Positions 35,521-47,515 of a stretch of 64,000 nt of DNA are shown here, one piece after another (positions within the stretch are counted from its first letter, which is position 1; each line of letters starts with the position of its first letter). Under the pieces are notes generated by a model. The model searched no databases. It was not told the DNA's origin and worked only from the letters and a program-made list of their open reading frames with translations. A program made the translations under genes and the position numbers. The stretch is from Bidens hawaiensis (Eukaryota > Streptophyta > Magnoliopsida > Asterales > Asteraceae): assembly GCA_021521415.1 (NCBI GenBank), contig JAIQDT010001134.1, positions 124,001 to 188,000 on the forward strand. Direction: 5' to 3'.

Positions 35521-36805
35521 GAAAAAAAATTAAATATATAGATGTCATATTGTTTGATCCGACCTGACCCGAACCACCGGCACGAACTGAATCACCGACA
35601 TGCCCCAAACCACTGACACGAACCGAATCGTCGACCCGAAATTTTTTGGTCTGTGACTTCGGTCACCACCATGGCGAAGACCAAGCTTCGCCACTGAGCC
35701 CAGTTAAATGGAATCGTCCAACATTACAGAGTCAAAGTTGTAAATTTCCAACGTATGAATAAACTATATAAATATAATGATACATCCAGACCATTATAAA
35801 GATCTATCAAAAATCTAACACACATATCTTGCATCCGAAATTGTTCTTTTGTTTCATACACAACAATCACTTTCCATGAACCAAACCATCATACACATAT
35901 GATACGCTTTCCTTGACTTGCACACGCCTTTTTTATAATTTTTCTTTAAATCAAACAACAATAATGGAGTGGTTAAATATCTTATTTTATGGAACTTTAT
36001 GTTGCTTAGCTTGAGGGATGGGAGTGGTCTACAATTCATTAGCTTGATGGCAATTAAAATGAATGTGGAAACGATTAAAGTAAAGGGTGTTGAAATACTA
36101 CAATTCACATTCCAGTTTCAGTTTTCATATATCCTAATCAAAAAGTTATATTTGAAAGTTAAGTCCAATAAATTTCAACCAAACAAATATCCTAAAAATA
36201 TCCGATACATAATGATTTTTTATGTCTATTTTTTTCCTGACCCAACTAGATGCGGAAAATATTGTGCCAAAAAACTGTCATTATATAACTATGATATGAT
36301 ACAAACATAAAAAGGTACGTGATATATAAGTTTGGTACGCTTACAAATCATGAAATTGCTATTTATGAGTTTATGACTATTTTGATCGATACAATTCATT
36401 AATCAACATCAGTTAAAGATAAAGAAAATAGTAAGTTCCACCCGGAGGGGGGGGGGGGGGGGGTGTCGAGGATATAGTTATGGTTAAGGGGTAGTATGTT
36501 TTAGCCATATACAATAACTTTTTAAACTATACTACTTTTTAACTTTTTTTTTTTTTAATTCGTCACTGAGTATCATGATGTGCTAATGTTCTCATATTGT
36601 ACGAGTTTGTTTAATAAAACTAGTTGGATGTTTAATGTTTTAAGTATTTAATTTATAAGTCATAATAATAATATAAAGTTTAAACTAGCATACAAATTAC
36701 TGTATGATTGCGATTTGATTTAAAAATTATTTTAAACCAGACAAGCTTTTCATACTTCCTTTTTACAAAAGAACAAATTTATAGTTTAATTTACTTTTCG
36801 TATGC
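35521..36805. other. Intergenic, AT-rich, no gene seen
   Basis: Right of the palindrome the sequence changes abruptly. It holds a run of imperfect gacccgaaccaccg-type repeats (35556-35640), a 17-base G run at 36447-36463 and otherwise AT-rich DNA. A 113-codon frame (35969-36310) has AT-driven composition and no recognisable domain. Confidence 0.5.
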
Positions 36806-39800
36806 ATACCACTTATTTTTAAATTTTTTTTTGAAAATTGACTTTCATTAAAAACAAACACAACCAACGACTATCATCAAGACGGAGAAAGACGCTGAAA
36901 TCCAAAAACCAAAAACAACAATCACGTTACATCAAATAAACACCATCTTTTCCAATCCACTACCCCTATCTTAGATCTATTTTTGTACCAAATAAAACCC
37001 AAAGATTTTATATCCGCAACCATTTCTACCACCTTAGTGTTTTTGCCCGAAAAAATCTTTTCATTCCTAGCCCACCAAATCCTCCAACAAGTAATGATGA
37101 CAATTCCATGAATAATCAATCTCTTGTTCCCTGTCGCACCACAAACCTTATGCACTTCCACCAAATCATTGACATGAAAAACAAAAGATATAGGGATGTT
37201 GCACTATGAACCAATCGCATTCCAAACGGCCATAGAAATGAAACACCCGGTTAACAAGTGCTCGAGCGATTCCTCATTACTCTCACATAAAGCGCAACTA
37301 TGATTATCACAATGCAAATGACGTCTAGCTAAAGTCTCCTTGGTTGGAAGACTATCCAGAACGGCCCTCCACATAAAAATATTACATTTTTTCGGGACCC
37401 AATCGCTCCATTGGAAACCGAAACTCCCAGCATCCACAGCGGACCGCACCATCCATCTTTTAATCGACGAAACCTCGAACTTTTTGCAGCTACCAACAGC
37501 CCAAGACCATGAATCTTCACGGTCAACCATCACCACCCCTTGAAGGAGATCTTCCAACTCTTGCTTCTCGATCACCTCCTGTTGGGAGCAAGGAGCTCTA
37601 AGCCAATCCCACACAATGCGACGAGAAGATCCAGTGACCACCAACCGATCTGCTAACAAGACATTTTTATGTTTTTCTACCGCATATAAGGACGGATACT
37701 TGTCCATAATCGGCGCCGAACCCAACCACAAATCCATCCAAAACCGAACTTGGCGACCATTCCCAACTGTGGCCCGGATCACTCTATTAAAACCCACACC
37801 ATCAACCTTTAATTTGTTCCAAAACATAACACAATTCTTCCAAACCCCGGGAACCCCATTATTAACCGGAGCAAGCCCCCAACAACGCGAGGACTCGTGA
37901 GTAGACAACACTACTATTATCCACATCGCGTGATGATCATTGAGAAATCTCCCAAGCCATTTAGTAATCAGCGCTTGATTATTAACCTCTAAAAGAGCGA
38001 TACCTAAACCCCCTTCTTTTATAGGTTTGGTGACTACCTCCCAAGCCACCCATGACATCTTCCTCACTTCATCCGAACCACCCCATAAGAACCTTCTCAT
38101 CAAAGCTTCTAAATCATTGGTAACCTTCTTGGGTGCCTTAAAAAGCGAAAAATAATAAGTGGGAAGACTATCCAGCACCGATTTAATAAGGGTTAACCGA
38201 CCGGCAATAGATAACGAATTAACTTTCCATTTAGATAGCCTCTTCTTGAACTTGGACACAAATGGTTCCCAATTAACCACCCTATTCATGTTAGCGCCAA
38301 CCATAATCCCTAGATAAGAAAACGGGATTCTACCCGGCTTACAACCCATGAAACCAGCTTGGATATCGATCTCACCATCTTCTACACCTACTCCAAATAA
38401 CACTGATTTATGGAGATTAATCTTTAGCCCCGAACACAAGTAAAATATGCGAAGAATACGTTTCAAGTTATCAAAATTAAAAGAAGACCACTCTCCCATA
38501 ATCATAGCATCATCCGCATAAAAAAGATGGGATAAAGTAGGACCTTCATTAGGAAGAGTAATACCATGAAACGCACCTATATCACAGGCTTGTTTCAACA
38601 TACCTGAAAAAGCCTCCATCAGAATAATAAAAAGAAAAGGCGATAGCGGGTCACCTTGACGAATGCCTTTATGACACCCAAATTCGAATGTAGGAGATCC
38701 ATTAATAAGAACAGATGATCTAGTCGCCAACAAGATACCACTAATCCAATCGCACCAGACCGTAGGAAAACCCATCTGAGAAAGAACCGACAACAAGAAC
38801 TCCCAATTCACATTATCAAAGGCTTTATCGAAGTCAATCTTGAACATAAAAATTCTTCTCTCCCTCTTCTTAGCCCAAGCAATAACCTCATTAGCCACCA
38901 AAGGGCCATCAAGAATATATCTCCCGGATAAGAAAGCCGACTGATGCTCTGAGACAATCTTATTCATAACCGTTTTGAGACGATTCACTAACACCTTCGA
39001 CACAGTCTTTAAAATACAACCAATGAGACTTATCGGTCTAAAATCCCCCAAAGATGACGGATTGTTTACCTTAGGAATTAAGGTGATAAAAGACGAACCA
39101 ACCCCCGAGCAAAAACTTTTAACGCTATGAAAATGATCAAGAATATCCGCAAAATCCTTCTCGAACAACTCCCAAAAAAACCGAATGAACCTAAAATTAA
39201 AACCATCCGGCCCAGGAGCTTTGTCACCACCGCATTCAAAAACCGCCTTCTTGATCTCATGCACGGAAAAATCACTGATCAAAAAATCCGCCTCCACCGA
39301 AGACAAGACCGAAAACCCATATCCAATCAACCGAGGCCGATGTGTAATAGATTCTTTAAACTTACCAGCAAAGAAACGCAAAACTTCCTTTTTAATGAGA
39401 ACCGGGTTTGTTTCCCACGCCCCATTCACTTCCAAACCCGGAAAATAATTTGAAGCTTTACGTTTATTAATAAAACCGTGAAAAAATCGAGAATTTTCGT
39501 CTCCATGAATCGCCCAATTACACCGGGCCTTTTGCTTCAAATCCCGGTAATAATGATTATCCAACTCGCCTAGCCGTCTTTTAATTTCGCTTAAAGACCA
39601 TGTCTCTTCTTCCAACAAATCCCGAACCTCCATGGTTTGGTCCAAATCACGCAACTCTTGCTCCAATAAAACCCTTTCCTCCTTTTCTTTGGCTTTACAA
39701 TCGATCGCCCATCTAGAGATAGCATCACGCAAAGCTTTAAATTTATACAACAATCTCGCGTCCGGAGAACCATGAAACGAGCCCTCAACAAGCGTCTTCT

Positions 39801-40150
39801 TAACCAACGTCCCAAAATCCTCTCTACCAAGCCATGAATTGAAAAACCTAAACGGTTTGGGACCATAGTTCTTGGAAGAACCAATTTTCAAAACCAACGG
39901 ACTATGATCCGGCTTATTCCTTTCGAGAGCAATATACTCCGCACACGGCCATTCCATAAAGAAATCCCAATTAACGAAGATTCTGTCAATACGGCTTAAT
40001 TTATTTCCTGCAACAAAAGTAAAACGCCTCCCTTTCAAGGAGTACTCGTGAAGATTCGAATCAACAATGAAATCGTTAAACTCATTGGCCTCACCCACAT
40101 TAAACAAAGAATTCCGCCTATTTATCTGTCAATACCACTTATTTTTAAAT
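36806..40150 (-). mobile_element. 5'-truncated LINE (L1 type) with 19-bp target duplication
   Basis: The element is 36825-40131 on the minus strand. It is bounded by perfect direct repeats ATACCACTTATTTTTAAAT at 36806-36824 and 40132-40150. A T run after the left repeat (36824-36832) is the poly(A) tail seen from the other strand. The 5' end falls inside the endonuclease domain, so the insertion was truncated, as is usual for target-primed reverse transcription. Confidence 0.93.
36922..40131 (-). pseudogene. LINE ORF2 fragment: endonuclease end, RT, zinc-finger domain
   Basis: A 967-codon frame from 40107 to 37204. Residues about 1-75 are the C-terminal part of the APE-type endonuclease (RIDRIFVN, PDHSPLVL); residues about 300-600 the non-LTR RT (DKAPGPDGFNFRFI, FKIDFDKAFDNVNWEF, GIRQGDPLSPFLFI, FYADDAMIMGEW); residues about 860-960 the zinc-binding region typical of plant LINEs (CNIFMWRAVLDSLPTKETL, CALCESNEESLEHLLTGC). 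A TAG at 37204-37206 interrupts the frame, which then continues in the same frame to a natural stop at 36922 (FLFDVT-like end CLFDVT). RT motifs are intact, so it is fairly recent, but without the endonuclease N-terminus it cannot move itself. Confidence 0.9.
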
Positions 40151-41023
40151 AGTCTAGTTTCTAAATTATTATATATTTTCTTTATGTTATATAAAATACA
40201 GGACAATTACTTTCACATAATGCATAAATATATCAACTATATAGATACATAACTAGTGATATGACGAATTTAACCTTTCACCATATATTACTTGAAATCT
40301 CCTTACTAAAAACTTGAATTGGGCTTCACTTAAACGAGTCCAAGCTACAAAGCTCATTTATTAAACGAGTTTCGTCGAGCCTTCAAATATGACATACCAT
40401 GCCTAAAAGAACACACAAGTCCAATTGTCCAAATGACTATTATTTATATAAATATAATAAACTGCTATAAAGCTACTAAAAACAACTAAATATAGGTTCT
40501 TTTTAATTTATATAAAATAATATAATATTTGTATATAAATAGTTATATAAATATACAAATAAAATAAGTAAAACTGATAGGTAATGAATGTACCAAGTCT
40601 TAGTCGAACTCAAGCTTAAAAAATATTTAACAAGCTAACTCGTTGAAGTCTGAACACAACTCGACTCGTTTACCCCTCGTTAACTCGACTCGTTTACCCC
40701 TCGATTACCCCTTACGACAACTTTCATATATTAATTAAAAGTAACCGTAGATTTATGTTTTTAAAGAAAGTAAGACGATAATAATATGATTCTACTCTCT
40801 CCATGCTTTTATTTATTAATGCCAACAAACAAACCAACAATATCCTCACCTATCAAAAGGGCAATTACGTCAATAACCCACCCACACAACCTCGCTTCTG
40901 TTACATACACAGAGGATAAGATCTTCCTTCATCTCTCTGTATGCATCTCCTCGTTACCATGAATAATGATAATAATAATAATAACAATTCATCCCACCAT
41001 TAAATAAATAAAACGACGCCGTC
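40151..41023 (+). promoter_or_regulatory. Upstream region of the ARM gene
   Basis: AT-rich sequence with a 24-bp tandem duplication (tcgactcgtttacccctcg at 40661 and 40685) and, nearer the gene, a C/T-rich stretch (40910-40950) and an aataat microsatellite (40967-40983) likely in the 5' leader. No convincing TATA box close to a start site; promoter position is inferred only from the gene. Confidence 0.35.
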
Positions 41024-42811
41024 ATGGTCCAACAAATTTCCGACGACCACCTCGCCGGAACTTCAAAACTCCGGCAAACCACCGACCAAATCTCATCCTT
41101 AATCTTCCTCTCTCACTCCATCAAACCCTTCCAATCCAAATGGAAAATAATCCGACACAAACTCGAACAAATCCTCAACGTTCTCAACTCCTTCCCGCCG
41201 GAATTTTATTCCGGCACCGGCGACGGAGAAAGTAATACCCTGTTCACAATCATTCAAACCCTTGAAGAAACAATAAATTGCTGTAACAAATTGGCCCAGA
41301 AGTGTATTGAAAACACATACAGTGGCAAACTGTTAATGCAGAGTGATCTTGATATTATTACCGCGAAATTCGACAATTCCTTCAAGGGTTTGTCTGAATA
41401 TGTTACTGGTGATAATGGGTTGTTGTTGTTTTTGAATAATAATCACGCGATTGTGGTTTCGAAACCTGGGATTGGTGCGTCAAGAGACGATATTAGGTTT
41501 TATGTTAATGATTTGCTGTGTCGGTTTAAAATTGGGCGAGTTGAGATGAAGATGCAGGCGTTGGTTCTCTTTAATGAGGTGATTCAAGAGGATGAAAGGT
41601 ATGTGAGAATTGCAATGGAGATTGAGGGGTTTGTTCCTGCGGTTATGAAGTTTTTTAGTTCGAAAGAATTGGGGATTCAAGAAGAGGCGTTGAAATCGGT
41701 GGCGGTAATTTGTGGGTTTGATTGTTATAAGAGTGTGTTGGTAGGATTTGGGGTTATTGGTTTGTTGATTAAGGGTTTGGAGAGTGAAAGCGAGTTGGGT
41801 AAAGAGTTGTCTGCCAGGTGTTTGATGAAAGTCACGGCGAACTGTGACAACGCGTGGTCGGTTTCTGCTCACGGTGGTGTGTCTGCGTTGTTAAAGATTT
41901 GTGAAAATGGTTGTGATGATGCTGTTGTGTCTGGTTCGGGTGGTGAGTTGGTTGGTTTGGCGTGTGGGGTGTTGAGAAATTTGATCGGTGTTGATGAAAT
42001 CAGGCGGTTTGTGATTGATGAAGGCGGAATTCTGTTGTCGATCAAGCTTGTTAAATCGAAAAACGAGGCGTCACAAATAAGTGCGATGGAATTTATTCAG
42101 GTTATGGCGTCAGGGAACGAGTTTGTGAGGGGTTTGATTGTGAATGAGGGCGGGATTCGTATTCTTGTACGTGTACTCGATCCAAAATCTTTGTATTCGT
42201 GGAAGGCTCGAGAGAAATCGATTAGGGCGCTCATGATATTATGTGCAGATTCAGTTGGATACATGAACTGTTTGAAAACTTATGGGTTTATGGATCATAT
42301 ACTCTATTTTCTTCACAATGGTGAGATTTTGGTTCAAGAATCTGCGTTAATGGCTGCATCTTGGCTCTCTGCAAGTTCAGATGAGTTCAAGAAGTTAATG
42401 GGTGATGCAGGGTTTATTCAAGAGCTTGTTAGGTTTCTTGATGCGAAGTCGTTTGAGGCTCGTGAAATTGCAGCCGAGACAATTCTTCGACTAATGGCAG
42501 TGCCAAGAAATCAGAAAAGATTCGTGCAAATTGATCAAAATGTGAACTTGATTCTGCGACTGATTGATCCGGAAGAAGGTAATTCGAGTAACAGAAAGGT
42601 TTTGCTTTCAATAATAACGTCGTTATCGTTATGTAATGAAGGTAGGAAGAAGATATTAAGCTCTGGGTACTTGAAAAACATTGAAAAACTTGCTGATGAT
42701 CAAGTTCTAGACGCGAAAAAGATCATTAAAAACCTCTCATCGGGTCGGATTCGAAGCATAATTAGGGGATCTGGCATTCTTGAATGTAATTCACTTGTTA
42801 ATTGCATGTAA
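41024..42811 (+). CDS. Armadillo-repeat protein, intronless host gene
   Basis: A single exon of 595 codons. Residues about 1-150 form a helical N-terminal region (SSLIFLSHSIKPFQSKWKIIRHKLEQIL); from about 165 to 570 there are successive armadillo-type helical repeats with the usual GG-I/L and N-L-patterns (GVIGLLIKGLESESELGKEL, VSALLKICENG, ACGVLRNLIGVDEIRRF, GGIRILVRVLD, GFIQELVRFLDAKSFEAREI). ARM repeats bind other proteins. The layout resembles plant U-box/ARM relatives that lack the U-box; I see no U-box, kinase or membrane segment. No stop or frameshift, normal codon use and a poly(A) signal behind it support a working gene. Exact orthologue and role are not determinable here. Confidence 0.9.
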   Translation: MVQQISDDHLAGTSKLRQTTDQISSLIFLSHSIKPFQSKWKIIRHKLEQILNVLNSFPPEFYSGTGDGESNTLFTIIQTLEETINCCNKLAQKCIENTYSGKLLMQSDLDIITAKFDNSFKGLSEYVTGDNGLLLFLNNNHAIVVSKPGIGASRDDIRFYVNDLLCRFKIGRVEMKMQALVLFNEVIQEDERYVRIAMEIEGFVPAVMKFFSSKELGIQEEALKSVAVICGFDCYKSVLVGFGVIGLLIKGLESESELGKELSARCLMKVTANCDNAWSVSAHGGVSALLKICENGCDDAVVSGSGGELVGLACGVLRNLIGVDEIRRFVIDEGGILLSIKLVKSKNEASQISAMEFIQVMASGNEFVRGLIVNEGGIRILVRVLDPKSLYSWKAREKSIRALMILCADSVGYMNCLKTYGFMDHILYFLHNGEILVQESALMAASWLSASSDEFKKLMGDAGFIQELVRFLDAKSFEAREIAAETILRLMAVPRNQKRFVQIDQNVNLILRLIDPEEGNSSNRKVLLSIITSLSLCNEGRKKILSSGYLKNIEKLADDQVLDAKKIIKNLSSGRIRSIIRGSGILECNSLVNCM

Positions 42812-42887
42812 ATCTTGATTTTGTTTATAAGAAAACAATGAAACATTAGATCCTTTGTGTGTAGTTTGTACCATTTCTAGAACTTCA

Positions 42888-42893
42888 AATAAA
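42888..42893 (+). terminator. Poly(A) signal of the ARM gene
   Basis: AATAAA 77 bases after the stop codon, in AT-rich sequence with T-rich stretches behind it. Confidence 0.55.
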
Positions 42894-43837
42894 ACTAGGC
42901 AATGCTATCAAATTCTGATTTTATTCATATAAAGTTTTCTGAATAAATTGTACTTGCTGAATATAGTGTTAGGGTTGTTGAGAGAAAATTATTAGTTTCT
43001 TCATTAAATGTTAGTTGGCAAATCCACCAGAATCATGATGTAACAGTTTTGTATTATACTAATTAGTAATTAATGTTAGTATGACTTTGATGACTATCAC
43101 ATTTTAAGTCATCACAAAAAGCATGTATTATCAGTTGCATTTGTCCACATGTCCTGAATTTATTTTTGTGGCATGTTTCTTAACATAACATAAAATTAAG
43201 AAGTATATGTCACACTTAGCAGGGAGAACATCACTATAACTCAGGTAAGGAGCGGTTGATATAAAAGCTTTTTATTTGAAGACCTGTCTGTCAGACTAAC
43301 GCCTTTATAGAATATAAGAATATATGGTGGAAGAGAAAGACTTAAGTTTTATATGGTGTATTTAAAGCAAATGGTAACTTAAAATTGTTTGTAAGGTAGT
43401 AAAAGAGAGATTAGTTTTATTAAATAAAAAGAATTATAAAACTACATGATGATTAAATTATTGTACTAATCTTGTCAGTTTATATAGATTGAAATGGGTG
43501 ATTTGAGGTGGGATAGGAGTTGCACATGGGGGGAGGGGCATATGAGGTGTAGCAATCAATATTTTGTCTACCTCTAATGATGTACAAGTGATACAGCAGA
43601 CAGTACCATGAATAGTAGCTGTTCTTTGTGTCCATTTTTGTCCTTTTCAACTTCTTATGCTGAATTGGTATATGCAGGCAATAAATTTTGTTTGCTGGTA
43701 TTGGATGATATGAGTGACCACTTCTTGTTATTGCTTTTGCAGAAACAGAACCATACAGACAGCATAAGCTTCCTCATAGATTCTACATAAGCTTGCTCAG
43801 AGATTCTATGATAAATTGAATAACCTAAGTAGATTTT
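42894..43837. other. Intergenic, no gene seen
   Basis: Ordinary AT-rich DNA between the ARM gene and the MULE-type composite. A 60-codon frame at 43608-43790 has no recognisable features. Confidence 0.5.
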
Positions 43838-43861
43838 CTAGGGACACCGCCCAATTGCTAA

Positions 43862-43915
43862 AACACCGGTCTATACGCCGCGTATAGGTTTATACGCGAC
43901 GTATAGGCCGGTGTT
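43862..43915. repeat. Palindrome copy 1, left end
   Basis: Arms of 25 bases (aacaccggtctatacgccgc onward and its near inverse) with two mismatches around a short centre. It sits 10 bases inside the left inverted end. Confidence 0.85.
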
Positions 43916-45183
43916 CCTAGAAAATCCAACCAATTATGTCTTATTATGTTTTTTTTTTTATATTTTTTTTCTTTGTTATTTTGTTATTATTATTATTATT
44001 ATCATTATATATTAATTAATTATTTATTTATTATTTAATATCCTTTCGGTGAAAAACAGTTAACACATATATATACAAAAAATCATTGTTAAATCTGTAC
44101 AAATAAAAGAAAATACGACAACTAAAACATAAAATCTACGTGAAGTCTCCCATGTCCATGCCCATGTCGTCGTCGTGGCCCACGAGCCCTCCCGTACGCA
44201 TCGCCAACGTCGGCGTCGTCCTCTCCCCTACGCCTCGGCCCCGAACCGTCCGGGGCATCCACGTCGTCACCCCGTCCGCGTCTCATGCCAGACGTGCTCG
44301 CCTCGTGGTCAAAACTGGGGGGTGGTGGCGGTGGCACGGTGTACCGCTGTCCAGACAGTTCCACTACCCGACAGGCAACAAGCCAGTCGATCTGGCGCGA
44401 CATCTGGCTCATCCGCCAGTCCGTCTGGCACGACATCCGCCTCATCTCCAACTCTAGGGTCTCCAACCTAGCGTCGGTGGCGGGACCCAGACGCACCGCA
44501 CGATATGTGCGTGGAACGTGCTGCGTCAGCCCCTAACAACAAAACCACAGAAATACGTTTAATACGAAGTCGAATTAAAATAAACGATAAAACGATAATA
44601 TATTAAAACGTACCTGAGATGCGCCCGAATCCTCACGTCCGGCACCACCATCGTCAGGATCCCCGCCGGCCCCCTCCCCCGCGTCGACAGGCTCATGTAC
44701 AAGCTCCACCTCTGGTGCCGCGATTGGGGGAGGCTTGACTAAAGGCACCTGGACGTAAGGCGCACGTACCCCCGCCCCGGCCACCAGTCGGTCCCACGGG
44801 CCGTGGGGCCCGGGGAACGAACGCACAATGTGCATGCCGCCGCAACGCTGGCGGTCCAGCGGGCATGGAGGGGTCGGAGTGATACGCAGGCCATCCACCA
44901 GGTCTCCATGGCCCAGAGATATCACAAGCTGGGTGACGTACCCGCCACCCATCAATGACCCTCGTCCCTGCCTGAACTGATAGGCAACAAAATAGTCTGA
45001 AAACCCCCTAGCGAGGTTGTAGTGCCTGTGAGTCAGCAGACACCTCAAAAAAAAAAAAATAGGTCGCGTAGGCTGTAGTGATCCGCGCCCTGATTGCGAC
45101 CCGCAATGGACATCGCAATCAGCCTGTGAAGGTACCTGTGTAATATAAGATAACATAATTTATTAACAATAATAATAAAATAA

Positions 45184-45636
45184 TGTTATATTATATTATA
45201 TTATATTATATTATATTATATTATATTATATTAAACAATAGAATACATTTTAAGAACGTACCTGTGCAGCGGGTCCCTAATAGACGAGACCTTAGAACTG
45301 GTGCCCAAGGTCCTATCCCCGAAGTCGTAATCGCTGATGGCCCGCCACCATACCCGCAGCTCGTCCTCGGGCATCTGGTGGATGCTCTCCGTGTATATCG
45401 GGCTGCGTACCTCTTGCGCGGTGTATAAGCCCAGAGCAACCGCGAACTTCTCCATCGAGAGATGGACGTCATGCCCGAACATGCGGAAGTATACCTCCGA
45501 CTGTGTCGTATCGGCGCCTGGCACCCTCATCTCAATCTCTGGCGTACCAGGCGAGCGGGGCCTGCAATAATATAATATAATATAATATAATATAATATAA
45601 TATAATATAATATAATATAATATAATATAATATAAT
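45184..45636. repeat. (TTATA)n and (ATAAT)n microsatellites in introns
   Basis: Pentanucleotide arrays at about 45184-45233 and 45567-45636 fill two introns of the ORF1-like gene. A third such array is at about 52562-52611 in the second MULE copy. Confidence 0.9.
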
Positions 45637-46009
45637 AATGTGGAGTAAACTTACGTAACGCGTATCATGGAGTAAACCTCCAGTGTCAGCTCCCGGTGAG
45701 CTAATAGTGGCATACTGAAGCATCGGCTCCAGGGCGTATCCTGTCCAATGTACTCAGCTGCCCGCTGGTGTGCGTCACAGGACTCCAAAAACGACCAGGA
45801 AATAATCGTGCTGGAAAACGGGTGCATCTGGCGTAGGCGAATGTATCGTGTGTGGGCGCCCGAACCCTCAGCGAACTGCACATGAGGGTAGGTGAGCAAC
45901 ACGTTGTTGCCCTAGGGGGGACCGCGGCCCCGCCCCTCGCCCTGCCCGAGCTGCTCGAGCTCGTGCTCAATCTCGTCGTCCACAAACTATAATAATAAAA
46001 AATAATAAT

Positions 46010-46330
46010 TAAAACAATAACAATTACAATAATAACAATAAATAGTAATAATAAATATTAATAATAATATTTACAACAAATAATAATAATTATTATAATA
46101 ATAATAATTATTATAATAAAAATATTAATAATAACAATAAATACTAATAATAAATATTACTAATAATATTTATAACAAATAATAATAATAATTATAATAA
46201 AAATATTAATAATAATAATAAATACTAGTAATAAATATTGATAATAAAATTTATAATAGTATTAAAAATAATATTTATAATAAGATTAATATTAATAATA
46301 TTATTATTATAAAAATAAACAGAAAAAAAA
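46010..46330. repeat. A/T-only low-complexity tract
   Basis: Over 300 bases of taa/ata/att triplets with almost no G or C. It separates exons of the ORF1-like gene and may be an expanded intron. Confidence 0.7.
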
Positions 46331-46337
46331 AATATAT

Positions 46338-46371
46338 CAGACGCGACGTATAGAGCTATACGCCGCGTCTG
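46338..46371. repeat. Palindrome copy 2
   Basis: cagacgcgacgtatag and its near inverse tatacgccgcgtctg around a three-base centre. Confidence 0.85.
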
Positions 46372-46652
46372 ACAGTCCAGGTAAACCGACGGCCAGACTC
46401 CGGCCGACAGTTTTATCCATCCAAACAACATAATCAACATCATCACATCATCAACAACACATATTAATCATCATGTTAACCTAATCATCATCACTAATAT
46501 AATATTAAAAAATTACCTCTATATCGTGTCGGTGTCGGTGTCGGGTGAAATCTCGTCGGCTCGTTTGGTATTCCGGTCGCCGTCCGATATAGGCTCGTGT
46601 GTGGGTGCTCGGTCGTTCGCGCGGGAGTTTTGAAATTTGAAAGTGGGCGTCT

Positions 46653-46805
46653 GAGCAGGCGTCCGCTGATAATATGGGGTCCTAGACGCCACGTATAGGC
46701 CTATACGTGGCGTCTTATGCCTAAGTCTGGTAGCTGAGCAGACGTCTGCTGATATAAGGGGTCTTAGACGCCACGTATAGTCCTATACATGGCGTCATAG
46801 GCCTA
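46653..46805. repeat. Tandem pair of palindromes (copies 3 and 4)
   Basis: An 80-bp segment is tandemly duplicated. Each unit starts gagca-gcgtc-gctgata and holds one palindrome: 46684-46715, perfect over 32 bases, and 46767-46796 with one mismatch per arm. They lie just upstream of the ORF1-like gene on its strand. Confidence 0.85.
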
Positions 46806-47300
46806 TTATTTTTATTTAATTATCATTATTTATTAGTATTTATTATTTATTAGTTATTAATATTAATATTAATTTGTTATTTAGTTATTATTATTTATTA
46901 TTATTATTATTATTTTTATTATTTTTTATATTATTTAGTTATTAATGTTAATATTAGTTTGTTATTTAATTATTATTATTTATTATTATTAAAATTATTG
47001 TTATTTATTATTTATTATTTAATATTTATTATTATTATAGACTTTTTTGTCCATTAATACTATACGTGGCGTCTTAGCCCTATATTTTTTATTTAATTAT
47101 CATTATTTATTAGTATTTATTATTTATTAGTTAATAATATTAATATTAATATTAATTTGTTATTTAGTTATTATTATTTATTATTTATTATTATTATTTT
47201 TATTATTTTTTTATATTATTTAGTTATTAATATTAATATTAGTTTGTTATTTAATTATTGTTATTTATTATTATTAAAATTATTGTTATTTATTATTTAA

Positions 47301-47359
<59 letters not shown>

Positions 47360-47400
47360 GTAGAGTTTTGTCCATTGATACAATGTCTTCTATAAGCTGT
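46806..47400. repeat. AT-rich tract, partly tandemly duplicated
   Basis: 46800-47030 and 47075-47360 are two copies of the same A/T-rich text (attatcattatttattagtatttattattta) ending in tagagttttgtccatt-like sequence; a half palindrome (tatacgtggcgtctta, 47061-47076) sits at the joint. Ends in an (ATT)n array near 47309-47359. Confidence 0.7.
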
Positions 47401-47515
47401 CTATATCTACGTTAAAGGATTCCCTTCGCCAACCCTGGCGTATGTCTTCGTACTCATTCAAACGCTGTCCGAACCTTGTTTTCCATTTGAGCGCCACCGG
47501 TACGGCGCTTCTTTC

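Larger units (their letters stand above)
44122..46640 (-). pseudogene. Athila-ORF1-like gene with AT-repeat introns
   Basis: Minus-strand exons with clear splice sites: perhaps a first exon 46640-46517 (donor after cacgatatag), then 45990-45653 (VQFAEGSGAHTRYIRLRQMHPF; donor GTAAGT), 45561-45263 (SEVYFRMFGHDVHLSMEKFA, RVWWRAISDYDFGD; donor GTACGT), 45131-44612 (LHRLIAMSIAGRNQGADHYS, then a T-run frameshift, then RCLLTHRHYNLARGF; donor GTACGT) and 44533-44124 (LETLELEMRRMSCQTDWRMS, Arg/Gly/Asp-rich end). The middle exons resemble the plant family named after Athila ORF1; its function is unknown. A TAG near 45915 and the T-run frameshift make it a pseudogene. Introns are almost pure A/T with 5-bp repeats. 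Confidence 0.55.

Noticed and set aside
35969..36310. 113-codon ORF
   Set aside because: AT-rich, no motif, no splice or promoter context; consistent with chance.
36447..36463. G-quadruplex candidate (17-G run), also C or G runs at 3840, 12450, 20807, 56534 and 58601
   Set aside because: Simple homopolymers, error-prone in sequencing; no context suggesting function.
41480..41872. 130-codon minus-strand ORF inside the ARM gene
   Set aside because: Shadow of a well-supported plus-strand gene.
44140..44536. Plus-strand ORFs over the ORF1-like last exon
   Set aside because: Shadows of the GC-rich minus-strand exon, which has splice sites and family resemblance.
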